From positions 169,628 to 233,627 of the forward strand of contig BBZO01000001.1 in the NCBI GenBank assembly GCA_001304875.1: DNA of 64,000 bases, in the 5' to 3' direction. The notes under the pieces were generated by a model. The model saw only the letters and a list, made by a program, of their open reading frames with translations, had not been told where the DNA came from and ran no database searches. The position numbers were made by a program, and so were the translations under genes. This document shows, in pieces, positions 40,814 through 49,594 of the stretch (position 1 is its first letter; every line of letters begins with the position of its first letter). The stretch is from Clostridia bacterium UC5.1-2E3. Lineage in GTDB: Bacteria > Bacillota > Clostridia > Lachnospirales > Lachnospiraceae.

Positions 40814-41227
40814 AATTTGCGAAGAAAGCCCTCCGTCTGGAACCTGTGGACGCGAGGTCATTTTCCCCGCTGGCGCTGGCCTACATCGGCGACGCCGTCT
40901 ACGAGCTGGCCATCCGCACCCGGGTGGTCAGCCGGGGGAAATGTCCAGGTCAGCAAGATGCATAAGAAGAGCGCCGGTTTGGTGAAGGCAGAGTCCCAGG
41001 CGGCGCTCTTTAAGCTGATATCCGAGGAGCTGACGGAGGAGGAGATGGCGGTCTACAAAAGAGGCCGCAACGCCAAATCCTACACCATGGCGAAGAACGC
41101 CACCATGACCGACTACCGCATGGCCACGGGCCTGGAGGCGCTGGTGGGATACCTGTATCTGAAGGAGGACTTCGAACGCCTTCTCACGCTGATCGGCCAT
41201 GGCTTAGAGAAAATGGGAGAGATATAG
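40798..41227 (+). CDS. mrnC: Mini-ribonuclease III (one frameshift)
   Basis: Repaired length about 142 residues. RSFSPLALAYIGDAVYELAI is the RNase III-type signature carrying the catalytic Asp, and RGRNAKSYTMAKNATMTDYRMATGLEALVGYLY the second conserved block. It matures 23S rRNA ends and lacks a dsRNA-binding domain. Here one G appears to be extra in the GGGGG at 40937-40941; removing it joins VVSRG to NVQVSKMHKK. The start overlaps cysS. Confidence 0.9.
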
Positions 41228-42014
41228 ATGAGATACGAGGAACTGACAATCGAGGGAAGAAATGCGGTGCTGGAGGCCTTCCGCTCCGGCAAGACCATCG
41301 ACAAGGTGTTTCTTCTGGACGGCTGTCCCGACGGCCCGGTGAGGACCATCGCCAGGGAGGCCAAAAAGGCCGGCTCCATCATAAACTACGTGACCAGGGA
41401 GCGGCTGGACCAGATGTCCGAGACCGGCAAGCACCAGGCGTCATCGCGTTTGCGGCGGCCTACGAGTACGCGGAGGTGGAGGACATTTTAAGGAACGCCA
41501 GGGAGAAGGGCGAGCCGCCATTTGTGTTTGTCCTGGACGGCATTGAGGATCCGCACAATCTGGGAGCGATCATACGGACCGCCAACCTGGCCGGGGCTCA
41601 CGGGGTCATCATCCCAAGCGCCGCGCGTCGGGGCTCACCGCCACGGTCATGAAGGCCAGCGCCGGGGCGCTCAACTACACGCCCGTCGCCAAGGTGACCA
41701 ATGTAACGGCGGTGATCCAGGAGCTCAAGGAGAAAGGCCTGTGGTTCGTATGCGCCGACATGGGCGGAGAGACCATGTACCGGCTCAATCTGACGGGGCC
41801 CATCGGCCTGGTCATCGGCAATGAGGGCGAGGGCGTCAGCCGCCTGGTGCGGGAGAACTGCGACATGATTGCGTCCATCCCGATGAAGGGGGACATCGAC
41901 TCCCTGAATGCCTCCGTGGCCGCCGGTGTGCTGGCTTACGAGATTGTCCGGCAGAGACTGGGCGCCGCGGGCGTCAATAGAAAGGAAAATGAGCATATAT
42001 GTGGGGACTATTGA
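41228..42014 (+). CDS. rlmB: 23S rRNA 2'-O-methyltransferase, RlmB-like TrmH family (two frameshifts)
   Basis: Repaired length about 262 residues. N-terminal substrate domain (IEGRNAVLEAFRSGKTIDKV), then SPOUT knot motifs: VLDGIEDPHNLGAIIRTANL, IGLVIGNEGEGVSRLVRE and IPMKGDIDSLNASVAAGVLAYE. It methylates a guanosine ribose in 23S rRNA (G2251 in E. coli). One base is missing near 41440 (repair KHQGVIAFAAAYEY) and one near 41622 (repair VIIPKRRASGLTATVMKA). It directly follows mrnC. Confidence 0.92.
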
Positions 42015-42761
42015 TTCCGTTCATCGGGACCACGGCGGGCGCAGCCTGCGTGTTCCTTCTTAAGGACGCGCTGAATGAGAAGGTGCAGAAGACGCTCCTG
42101 GGCTTCGCGTCCGGCGTGATGGTGGCGGCCTCGGTCTGGTCGCTTCTGATCCCGGCCATGGACATGTCTTCGTCCATGGGAAAACTGGCGTTTCTCCCGG
42201 CGGCGGTGGGCTTCGCCCTGGGAATGCTGTTTCTTCTGGCCATGGACCGCCTGATTCCGCACATGCATCTGTGCGACGAGGAGCAGGAGGGGCCGAAGTG
42301 CAGCCTGTCCAAGAGCACCATGCTGGTGCTGGCCGTGACGCTCCACAATATCCCGGAGGGAATGGCCGTGGGCGTCGTGTTTGCCGGAGCCATGGCCAGC
42401 GGCGAGATCACCATGGCCGCGGCGCTGACGCTGGCACTGGGGATCGCCATCCAGAACTTCCCGGAGGGCGCGGTCATCTCCCTGCCTTAAAGAGCGAGGG
42501 CATGGGTAAGATGCGGGCGTTTATTTACGGGACGCTCTCCGGCGCGGTGGAGCCGGTTGGCGCCATTGTGACCATTCTGCTGGCCGATTTTATCGTGCCG
42601 GCGCTGCCGTATCTGTTGGCCTTTGCGGCGGGAGCCATGCTCTACGTGGTGGTGGAGGAGCTGATCCCCGAGTCCGCCGAGGGGGAGCACTCCAATCTGG
42701 GGACGTTCGCTTCGCCGTGGGATTTCTGGTGATGATGATTCTGGATGTGGCGCTGGGGTAA
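41999..42761 (+). CDS. ZIP-family metal transporter, ZupT-like (two frameshifts)
   Basis: Repaired length about 254 residues, eight hydrophobic segments. Metal-site helices show LAVTLHNIPEGMAVGVVFAG and ALGIAIQNFPEGAVISLPL, the HNxPEG/NxPEG pair of ZIP transporters, plus VVVEELIPES. It imports zinc or other divalent metals. One base is missing near 42485 (repair SLPLKSEGMGKMRAF) and one near 42710 (repair TFGFAVGFLVMMILDVALG). It overlaps rlmB by 16 bases. Confidence 0.9.
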
Positions 42762-42813
42762 AATAGGACATGATTTCGCGCAGGAAATGCGGAGACAGAC
42801 ATAGAACAGATGA

Positions 42814-42850
42814 AGGCCGGGAGACGGGTGAGAGGTCTCCCGGCCTGTTT
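42814..42850. terminator. Terminator between convergent ZIP and cotJC genes
   Basis: Perfect 12-bp GC-rich stem (42814-42825 with 42835-42846), 9-nt loop, then GTTTAT. Confidence 0.75.
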
Positions 42851-42855
42851 ATGTG

Positions 42856-43497
42856 TTATCGTGTCTGCTGTGCCGTGCCGTTTTCCGGCTGCGTCTGCGG
42901 CGGGGTGTCAAACGCCGGATTGAACGCGTAGAAGTTTTTGCTGTCCAGATGGTCCTGGGTGTCTCTGAGGGCTTCTCCGAACCGCTGGAAGTGCACGACC
43001 TCGCGCTCCCGCAGGTAGCGGATGGGATCGCAGACATCCGGATCCTTGACGACGCGCAGGATGTTGTCGTAGGTGCTGCGGGCCTTCTGCTCCGCCGCCA
43101 TATCCTCGAACAGATCCGTGATCGGATCGCCCTTCACCTGGAACTCGCAGGCGTTGAAGGGCACGCCTCCGGCGGCCTGGGGCCAGATGCCTGTGGTGTG
43201 GTCGATGTAGTAGGGGCCGAAGCCGGACGCCTCGATCTCCTCCGGCGTCAGATTCCGCGTGAGCTGGTGAATGATGGCGGCCACGATCTCTAAGTGGCCC
43301 AGCTCCTCGGTTCCGATATCAGTGAGAAGCCCCTTGCTCACCTTGTAGGGCATGGAGTAGCGCTGGGACAGGTAGCGCATGGCGGCGCCGGCTTCGCCGT
43401 CCGGCCCACCGTACTGACTCATAATAAACTGCGCCATCTTAGGATTCGGCTGCGAAATTTTCACCGGATACTGAAGTCTCTTCTCATATCTCCACAT
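42856..43497 (-). CDS. cotJC: Spore coat protein CotJC, manganese-catalase family (copy 1)
   Basis: 213 residues, intact. MWRYEKRLQYPVKISQPNPK is the family start, and the di-manganese ferritin-like fold is indicated by TDIGTEELGHLEIVAAIIHQ, EDMAAEQKARSTYDNILR and REREVVHFQRFGEAL, each carrying Glu/His ligands. CotJC is a spore-coat-associated manganese-catalase homologue. ATG 43497 overlaps the cotJB stop (TAATG). A second operon copy lies at 60.2-61.2 kb. Confidence 0.92.
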   Translation of the reverse strand: MWRYEKRLQYPVKISQPNPKMAQFIMSQYGGPDGEAGAAMRYLSQRYSMPYKVSKGLLTDIGTEELGHLEIVAAIIHQLTRNLTPEEIEASGFGPYYIDHTTGIWPQAAGGVPFNACEFQVKGDPITDLFEDMAAEQKARSTYDNILRVVKDPDVCDPIRYLREREVVHFQRFGEALRDTQDHLDSKNFYAFNPAFDTPPQTQPENGTAQQTR

Positions 43498-43787
43498 TAT
43501 TCCATTCCTCCTTCCCACGGCCATTTCTCGGTCATCCAGGTCCAGTAGGTGTCGCTGGTCACCTGATCCGCCCGCAGCGGGCCGTAGTAGGCCGCGTGGG
43601 CAGACATGGCATTGTTGTACATGTTGGTCACGTAGTGGTAGTAGGCCAGCGCCTTCGCGTCGGTGGGATGGGTGTCCAGGTAGAGGAGGACGTCGTCCAT
43701 GGCGAAGCCGGTCTCGTTGATCTGCTTCATCAGCGCCTCGTGGGACGGAACGTCCGTCTGCGTCATATTGTTCATATCTGTGTTCAT
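43497..43787 (-). CDS. cotJB: Spore coat protein CotJB (copy 1)
   Basis: 96 residues, intact. QINETGFAMDDVLLYLDTHP, TDAKALAYYHYVTNMYNNAM and the closing WMTEKWPWEGGME are CotJB family features. A small helical protein needed for, or packed with, CotJC in the spore coat. Its ATG directly follows the cotJA stop (TAAATG). Confidence 0.9.
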   Translation of the reverse strand: MNTDMNNMTQTDVPSHEALMKQINETGFAMDDVLLYLDTHPTDAKALAYYHYVTNMYNNAMSAHAAYYGPLRADQVTSDTYWTWMTEKWPWEGGME

Positions 43788-43987
43788 TTACATGCACCTC
43801 CCCATAACAAACGGCAAATCAAGCTCCGGGAAAATGGTTCCCCTGTTAAAGCCCTGCTCCAGCGGATAGGGCTGCTCCCAGACCTGCCAGGCACATAGGC
43901 CATGGCGATGGGAAAATAATCCGGCGTCTGGTCCGCGTTCTGCCCCATGTTCCCGGACATGGCCGCCGTTTTGTTCATATAATTCAT
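43788..43987 (-). CDS. cotJA: Spore coat-associated protein CotJA (copy 1, one frameshift)
   Basis: Repaired length about 66 residues. After a low-complexity N-terminus the frame gives PIAMAYVP, and restoring one base near 43893 continues WQVWEQPYPLEQGFNRGTIF, PELDLPFVMGRCM, the CotJA core. First gene of cotJABC. Upstream on this strand a CATAAGATA sequence (44022-44030) resembles the -10 element CATAnnnTA of mother-cell sigma factors. Confidence 0.85.
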
Positions 43988-44133
43988 AATCTCCGATATC
44001 TCCTTTTTTCTGTTTATAGTTCTATCTTATGAGCGCCGGAATGAAAGGGAACGGCATTTGCAGGGCAAATTCCGCCAGAACATAAAGATTGTGTTAAAAG
44101 TTGGGAAATTTATTTAAAATTTTATTAAAAGCA

Positions 44134-44162
44134 TTGAAAAGTGACAACCCATAAACTATACT
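44134..44162 (+). promoter_or_regulatory. Promoter of the bus-like operon
   Basis: -35 TTGAAA (44134-44139), 17-bp spacer, -10 TATACT (44157-44162), 40 bases before the regulator gene. Both operator half-sites touch it. Confidence 0.8.
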
Positions 44163-44173
44163 AGAGTTGTCAC
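44141..44173. promoter_or_regulatory. Bipartite operator GTGACAAC ... GTTGTCAC, predicted BusR-like site
   Basis: Perfect 8-bp inverted half-sites (44141-44148 and 44166-44173) bracket the -10 box. Reported BusR sites are GTGACA/TGTCAC-type half-sites set about two helical turns apart, which is what is seen here. Binding would block RNA polymerase, giving autoregulation of regulator and transporter. Confidence 0.75.
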
Positions 44174-44201
44174 ATAAAACTGAGAAAGGGAAACAACCAA
44201 A

Positions 44202-44818
44202 ATGAGATATTCAAAGAACATGCCTGTATACAGCCAGGTGGCCTACGATATCGCATCCCAGATTGCAAAAGGGACGCTTAAGGAGGGACAGAAGTTTTCC
44301 GGGCGGTCCCTGATGGGAGCCCAGTATGGGGTGTCCCCGGAGACCATACGCCGCGCGTTAAATCTGCTGGCGGGCATGAATATCATCGAGATAAAGCCGA
44401 ATGCGGGTGCGACCATTATCTCCCTGCGCCGCGCCATAGAGTACGTGGAGCAGTACCGGGCGGACAACGACCTGCGGGCTTTGAAGACCCACCTCTGGGA
44501 GCTGGTGGCCGAGAGGGACCGGCTCAACGAGGAGATAAGAGATATCTTTGAAAAAATCATGGATCTGGACGAGAGATTTAAAAACAGCGATCAGCTGAGA
44601 ACCTACGAATTCGCATCAAGGGGGACAGCCACGCGGCCGGGAAGACCATTGGCGAGCTGGAGTTCCGCCAGAAGACCGGGGGAACCATCATCGCGGTGCG
44701 CGAGGACGGAAAGCTGGAGCTCTCGCCGGGTCCATCCACTGTGCTCAGGGAGGGCGACGTCCTGGTGGTCGCCTGCAACGTCACGGATTTAAGCTTTGTG
44801 GCAGAGCTGGTTGAGTGA
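44202..44818 (+). CDS. busR: GntR-type regulator with RCK_C (TrkA_C) domain, BusR-like (one frameshift)
   Basis: Repaired length about 206 residues. A winged helix-turn-helix (YSQVAYDIASQIAKGTLKEG, SLMGAQYGVSPETIRRALNL) is followed by a coiled-coil helix (VEQYRADNDLRALKTHLWEL and RDRLNEEIRDIFEK) and an RCK_C domain (GKTIGELEFRQKTGGTIIAV, STVLREGDVLVVACN). This is the architecture of BusR, the c-di-AMP-binding repressor of betaine uptake in lactococci and streptococci. One base is missing near 44605 (repair YEFRIKGDSHAAGKT). It precedes a betaine transporter, matching the bus locus. Confidence 0.85.
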
Positions 44819-44847
44819 TTTCTTAAACAGACAGGAGGCAGTATCAT

Positions 44848-46755
44848 ATGAAGAAATCCATTTTGCTGATACCGATGATGCTTTTGGGGATGGCGGTCAC
44901 GTTCTCCCCGGCGCTTGCGGCCGATGAGGAGAAGGGCGAGATCGTTTTCGCCGATGTGGGCTGGGATTCCATAAAGCTCAACAACGCCATCGCGGGGCTG
45001 ATTGCCGAAGAAGTGTTCGGATACACCTGGACCGAGGTCCCCAGCTCGACGCCCATCGCTCACGAGGCTCTGATCAACGGTGAGATCGACGTCCATATGG
45101 AGGAGTGGACCGACAATATCCCCTCCTACCAGACGGATCTTGAGGCCGGGAAGTTCGTGGAGCTCGGCATCAATTTCAACGACAACTACCAGGGACTGTA
45201 TATTCCCAGATACGTGGCTGACGAGTACCCGGAGCTGAAGACCGTGAAGGATCTGGCAAATTATCCGGAGCTCTTTCCCGACCCGGAGGACTCGTCCAAG
45301 GGTATCATCTACGGCGGCATTCCCGGCTGGGAAGTGACCGAGATCATGGAGAAGAAGGTGGAGGCCTACGGGCTCGACCAGTATTACAACTACCTTCTGC
45401 CGGGGAGCAACGCGGCCATGGATTCCGTCATAACCTCCGCCTGGGATAAGCAGAAGCCCTTCGTGGCCTACTACTGGGAGCCCACCTGGCTCATGGGAAA
45501 ATACGATCTGGTGCTTCTGGAGGACAGTCCCTATGATCCGGACACCTACCAGGACGGCATCGGCGCCTGCCCGGCGGTGACGGTCACCGTGGCGGTCAGC
45601 AATTCCTTCGCCGAAGCGAATCCGGAGTTCTGTGCATTCCTTTCAAATTATCACACCGGTTCCGCCCTCATCAGCGAGGCCCTGGCCTACATGCAGGACG
45701 TGGGCAGCGGCGCCACCCACGCCGATGCGGCCCGCTGGCTTCTGACCCAGCATCCGGAGCTCATCGACGAGTGGCTCACCGGAGAGCAGGCGGAGGTTCT
45801 GAATGAGGCCCTGGCCGGCGGCGGGGGAAATGCTTCCTCCAACTGGCTCACCGAGTTCCCGCTGGTGATGAAGCCCGACACCAACGCCATCGACACGGCG
45901 GTCCGCGGCTTTGCAGTGGCGGCCTCCCCGGTGCTGGATAAAATACAGGCGGTTTTGAGCGGCCTGGTGATGGCATTCAAATGGGTTCTGGACCATATTC
46001 CGTGGTTTGTCCTTCTGATCGCGGTGGGCGTGCTCGGCTGGAAGGCCAGAGGAAAACTGAGAAACGGCATTCTCTACGCCATCGTGCTGGCCCTGGTGGG
46101 CGTCGTGGGCTACTGGGACGCCATGATCCTGACGCTTTCCATCGCGCTGGCAAGCGTGGTGCTGGCCCTGGTTCTGGGGCTGCCCATCGGAATTTTAATC
46201 TCCAATTCGGAGAAGGCCAACCGGATTCTGCGTCCGGTGCTGGATACCATGCAGACCATGCCGGTGTTCGTCTACCTGATTCCGGCCCTGTTACTGTTCG
46301 GTCTGGGAAATGCCTCCGCGGTCATTGCGACGGTCATCTACGCGATCGTGCCGGTGATCCGCCTCACCAGCCTGGGAATCCGGCAGGTGGACAAGGAGGT
46401 TGTGGAGGCCGCGAAGTCATTTGGCTCCACTCGCTGGCAGACGCTCTTTAAGGTGCAGATCCCGCAGGCGATCCCGACTATCATGACCGGCGTGAACCAG
46501 ACGCTGATGATGGCCATGGCCATGGTGGTGACCTGTTCCATGATCGGCGCCCGCGGCCTGGGAATGGAGGTTCTGGACGCCGTGAACCGTGTGGAGATCG
46601 GCCGCGGACTGATTGCCGGAGGCTGCGTGGTGATTCTGGCGGTGGTACTGGACCGCCTGACACAGGATGGTTCGGCAGCGGCAAGGATGATCACGAGACT
46701 CACTCGGACGAGTAAAGACGGAGGTGCGAGAGGATGGAAAACAGAGATAATGTGA
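44848..46755 (+). CDS. Glycine betaine/proline ABC transporter: substrate-binding domain fused to permease
   Basis: 635 residues, intact. A signal peptide (about 1-25, cleavage near ALA-ADEE) leads into an OpuAC-type binding domain (IVFADVGWDSIKLNNAIAGL, DVHMEEWTDNIPSYQ, AYYWEPTWLMGKYDL) with tryptophans suited to a betaine-binding box. After residue about 370 a ProW-type permease follows (LGLPIGILISNSEKANRILR, and the EAA loop EVVEAAKSFGSTRWQTLFKV). Fusions known from lactococcal OpuA put the binding domain after the permease; here it comes first. It imports osmolytes with the ATPase downstream. Confidence 0.9.
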   Translation: MKKSILLIPMMLLGMAVTFSPALAADEEKGEIVFADVGWDSIKLNNAIAGLIAEEVFGYTWTEVPSSTPIAHEALINGEIDVHMEEWTDNIPSYQTDLEAGKFVELGINFNDNYQGLYIPRYVADEYPELKTVKDLANYPELFPDPEDSSKGIIYGGIPGWEVTEIMEKKVEAYGLDQYYNYLLPGSNAAMDSVITSAWDKQKPFVAYYWEPTWLMGKYDLVLLEDSPYDPDTYQDGIGACPAVTVTVAVSNSFAEANPEFCAFLSNYHTGSALISEALAYMQDVGSGATHADAARWLLTQHPELIDEWLTGEQAEVLNEALAGGGGNASSNWLTEFPLVMKPDTNAIDTAVRGFAVAASPVLDKIQAVLSGLVMAFKWVLDHIPWFVLLIAVGVLGWKARGKLRNGILYAIVLALVGVVGYWDAMILTLSIALASVVLALVLGLPIGILISNSEKANRILRPVLDTMQTMPVFVYLIPALLLFGLGNASAVIATVIYAIVPVIRLTSLGIRQVDKEVVEAAKSFGSTRWQTLFKVQIPQAIPTIMTGVNQTLMMAMAMVVTCSMIGARGLGMEVLDAVNRVEIGRGLIAGGCVVILAVVLDRLTQDGSAAARMITRLTRTSKDGGARGWKTEIM

Positions 46756-47912
46756 TAGAAGTGCAGCACGTCAGCAAGCTGTACGGTTTAAATAAAGCGG
46801 AGGCTGCCCACATGATGAGCGAGGGCAGCGACAAGAAGGAGGTCCGGGAGAAGACCGGCGTCTCCGTGGCCTGTGGGACATTAACTTAAAGATCCCCCGC
46901 GGGCAGATATTTGTCATCATCGGTCTTTCCGGCTCGGGAAAATCCACGCTGGTCCGCTGCTTCAACCAGTTAAACCGCCCCACGTCGGGCAAGGTGCTGT
47001 TTGACGGCAAAGATCTGGCGGCGCTCTCCAAGAAGGAGCTGCGGGAGTTCCGCAGGAACAAGATTTCCATGGTGTTCCAGTCCTTCGGCCTCATGAGCCA
47101 CCGGGACGTGCTGGGAAATGTGGCCTACGGCCTGGAGGTCAAGGGCATTTCCCGGGCGGAGCGGGAGAAGAAGGCCATGGAAGTCATAGAGATGGTGGGC
47201 TTAAACGGCTGGGAGCACCAGTCCTGCGCCAGCCTTTCCGGCGGAATGCGCCAGAGAGTCGGCATCGCCCGCGCCCTGGCCAACGATCCGGAGGTCCTTC
47301 TGATGGATGAGCCGTTCTCGGCCCTGGATCCGCTGGTGCGCCAGGATATGCAGTTCGAGCTTCTGCAGATCCAGAGAAAGCTGCGCAAGACCGTTATTTT
47401 CATCACCCACGACATCGACGAGGCCTTCAAATTGGGCGACACGGTGGCCATCATGCGGGACGGAAAGCTGGTGCAGGTGGACACGCCGGAGCACATGAGC
47501 ACGCACCCGGCCGACGAGTACGTGGAGGCGTTTATCAACAACGCCGACAAGTCCAAGGTCCTCTCGGTGCAGAACGTGATGATCGTCCCGAAGGCCCTGG
47601 TGCGCCTGGAGGACAGCCCGGAGCACGCCATCCGCGTGATGTATAAAAATGAGCTGTCCACGGTGTACGTGGTGGACTCGGAGCTCCGCCTGGCGGGAAT
47701 CCTGACCATCGGCGACGCCATCAACGCGAGAAAGGCCCAGGTGCCCATCGAGCACGTGCTCATCACGGATGTGCCGTGGTGGATCCCGACGCATGGTGGC
47801 CGACATCATGACCATGGCCGCGGAGGCCAGATATCCCATGGCCGCCGTGGGGAAGGACGGGCAGTTAAAGGGAATTGTGACCAAGGCGAAGGTGCTCTCG
47901 TCCCTGACCTAG
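46734..47912 (+). CDS. Glycine betaine/proline ABC transporter ATPase with CBS domains, ProV/OpuAA type (three frameshifts)
   Basis: Repaired length about 394 residues. ProV N-terminus (IEVQHVSKLYGLNKAEAAHM), Walker A GLSGSGKST, the ProV-typical IPRGQIFVIIG, signature LSGGMRQRVGIARALA, Walker B VLLMDEPFSALDPLVRQDMQ, and two C-terminal CBS motifs (NVMIVPKALVRLEDSPEHAI; VADIMTMAAEARYPMAAVGK), which in OpuA sense ionic strength or c-di-AMP. One base is missing near each of 46874, 47772 and 47792. The start overlaps the permease gene by 22 bases. Confidence 0.9.
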
Positions 47913-48248
47913 CCGGCGCGGCGCGGTCCGTCCAGGCAAGGTTTGCTCCGGGATGTATGACGTATACGGCAAAAGAAAAGGCTGCTGTTCCGGGCGGAGG
48001 ATTCCTCTGCCGGGCAGCGGCCTTAAAAAGGTCCATGAAAAGGGAGGAGCCGGTCAGAACATGAGAATCTGACCGGCATATTATGAAAAAAATCGAATAA
48101 GCTGTATGTCACTTACTACGGTTTTTATTATAGAAAGCATTTATGTCCTTGGTTTGTAGAAAATGTTAACACATTTTGAACAAAGAGTAAAATCTATGTG
48201 TATTTCAGGACAAGTCCAGGAGGGCTTGCACACATTGTCCCATCTCCT
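47913..48248. other. Intergenic stretch without a recognisable gene
   Basis: An imperfect GC-rich hairpin (47971-48027, AAGGCTGCTG pairing with the CAGCGGCCTT side) may end the bus-like operon, although no T-run follows. The rest is AT-rich with no supported frame. Confidence 0.5.
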
Positions 48249-48257
48249 CATAGTATA
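48249..48257 (+). promoter_or_regulatory. Candidate mother-cell sigma (SigK/SigE-like) -10 element
   Basis: CATAGTATA fits CATAnnnTA. An AC dinucleotide lies 17 bases upstream, as in SigK promoters. It is 36 bases before the cysteine-rich gene. Confidence 0.4.
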
Positions 48258-48292
48258 CACTATCAAATCAAAAATAAAGGAGATTTTAAGAT

Positions 48293-48502
48293 ATGTGTTG
48301 CTTTAGAAGATGCAGAACATGCTGTAACGGCTGCGGATGCAGGAGATGCTGCTGGGAGTGCAGACGCTGCTGCGGAAATAATAACTGGGGCTGCGGCTGC
48401 AATTCCAACTCCGACAGTGATAATAGCTGGGGCTGGTGGCCGTGGCAGAACTGGGATTCCTTTGACAATTCCTCCGATGACTCTTCCTGCGGGTGCAATT
48501 AG
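48293..48502 (+). CDS. Cysteine-rich small protein (16 Cys in 69 residues), unknown function
   Basis: Starts MCCFRRCRTCCNGCGCRRCC and ends in an Asn/Ser/Asp/Trp-rich tail closing SCGCN. Cysteines occur mostly as CC and CxC pairs mixed with Arg in the first 40 residues, then a Trp-rich WGWWPWQNW segment. The ribosome site AAAGGAGA lies at proper spacing, and a strong terminator ends a monocistronic unit, so the gene looks real. Possible roles are a metal-binding or disulfide-crosslinked spore coat protein, given the sporulation-like promoter, or a secreted peptide precursor. I know no family for it. Confidence 0.75.
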   Translation: MCCFRRCRTCCNGCGCRRCCWECRRCCGNNNWGCGCNSNSDSDNSWGWWPWQNWDSFDNSSDDSSCGCN

Positions 48503-48535
48503 GCAGATGCATTGGGATTGGGAACAGGACAGCAG

Positions 48536-48562
48536 GGGCGGCGCGGGTGCGCCGCCCTTTTT
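48536..48562 (+). terminator. Terminator of the cysteine-rich gene
   Basis: Perfect 9-bp GC stem (48536-48544 with 48549-48557), 4-nt loop, followed by TTTTT. Confidence 0.9.
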
Positions 48563-48704
48563 GCATGATTTATAATGCAGGGGGTATTAAAAATAATGTA
48601 TAACCGAAAATAATTCAAAACCAAGTTGATAATACACCTAAAACAATGTATAACATAATTATATAAGACAATTTGCAATAAATCAGAAGAAAAAAGGAGA
48701 ACAA

Positions 48705-48971
48705 ATGCCAACATTATCCATGTTTTACGGAATTATTGTCAGAATGCAGAGTGAAAAAGGCGGAAAGCATAACATGCCGCACATTCATGCATTGTATGGA
48801 AATTATGAAATTGTTTTATCTTTTGATGGTGAAACGATAGAGGGAGAATTTCCGAGAAAACAATTAAAATTATTAGTTGCGTGGGTGGCTCTGCACGAGG
48901 ATGAATTAAAAGCGAATTGGAAACTTTTAAGCGATGGAGATGGATATTTCAAGATCGAGCCTTTAAAATAA
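48705..48971 (+). CDS. DUF4160-family protein
   Basis: 88 residues, intact. MPTLSMFYGIIVRMQSEKGG, HNMPHIHALYGNYEIVLSFD and the WVALHEDELKANW segment are the DUF4160 pattern with its conserved HxPHxH. It is nearly always paired with a DUF2442 protein, as here, and the pair is suspected to be a toxin-antitoxin module. AAGGAGA site. Strongly AT-rich compared with flanking housekeeping genes. Confidence 0.85.
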   Translation: MPTLSMFYGIIVRMQSEKGGKHNMPHIHALYGNYEIVLSFDGETIEGEFPRKQLKLLVAWVALHEDELKANWKLLSDGDGYFKIEPLK

Positions 48972-48988
48972 TTAAAGAGGTGATTGGT

Positions 48989-49234
48989 ATGTTACGTCCA
49001 ACGGCGACAGAGGTAAAAGCAATAGAAGATTATAAATTACTGTTAAAATTTGATAACGGAGAGGAAAAAATTTTTGATGTGAAGCCATATATCCGCGGAA
49101 CATGGTACGGGGAGTTGAATGATAAAAATTATTTTCAATCTGTAAGTGTTGATGGTTTTACAGTTGTGTGGCCAAACGGACAGGATTTATGCCCGGATGA
49201 ATTGTATTATGCCAGTGTGTGCGCCTGGGATTAG
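48989..49234 (+). CDS. DUF2442-family protein
   Basis: 81 residues, intact. YKLLLKFDNGEEKIFDVKPY, GTWYGELNDKNYFQSVSVDG and VVWPNGQDLCPDELY are DUF2442 hallmarks. Partner of the DUF4160 gene 17 bases upstream, perhaps the antitoxin. AGAGGTGA ribosome site. Confidence 0.85.
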   Translation: MLRPTATEVKAIEDYKLLLKFDNGEEKIFDVKPYIRGTWYGELNDKNYFQSVSVDGFTVVWPNGQDLCPDELYYASVCAWD

Positions 49235-49396
49235 AGAGAAAGTGGAGGGCATTGGGAATTATCCAGTGCTTTCCTTTATTGTGCAAATCAGAAAAAAGCA
49301 TCAATAATTGATTCTCTGAACAAAAAATGATACCTTGCTAAGAAAAGGTATCAGCAGGGTATCAAAAGGTATCAGAACATTTGTTTTGGTTAAATG

Positions 49397-49418
49397 AAAA
49401 AACCTTGATTTTACAAGG
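49397..49418 (-). terminator. Terminator of tRNA-Pro
   Basis: Minus strand: CCTTG/CAAGG stem followed by TTTTTT, just past the tRNA 3' end. Confidence 0.75.
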
Positions 49419-49423
49419 AAAAA

Positions 49424-49497
49424 TCGGGGCAACAGGATTTGAACCTGCGACCTCTCGGCCCCCAGCCGAGCGCGCTACCAAGCTACGCCATACCCCG
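49424..49497 (-). tRNA. tRNA-Pro (anticodon GGG)
   Basis: 74 nt. Acceptor CGGGGTA pairs with TGCCCCG side; anticodon arm CTCGG-CTGGGGG-CCGAG; T arm GCAGG-TTCAAAT-CCTGT. C1 is typical of tRNA-Pro. Confidence 0.93.
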
Positions 49498-49594
49498 GTA
49501 GTGATTATTATATCAAAGATTTCAAAAAATGCAATCAAAAAATGAAATTTTTTTAATTGCTTAAATTGAACATAATGGAGGACAAATTAAGAGA

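Noticed and set aside
42856..43797. A long minus-strand frame running from cotJC through the cotJB region as one protein
   Set aside because: The N-terminal part is an off-frame reading of cotJB; the real CotJC start at 43497 has GGAGG and the family N-terminus.
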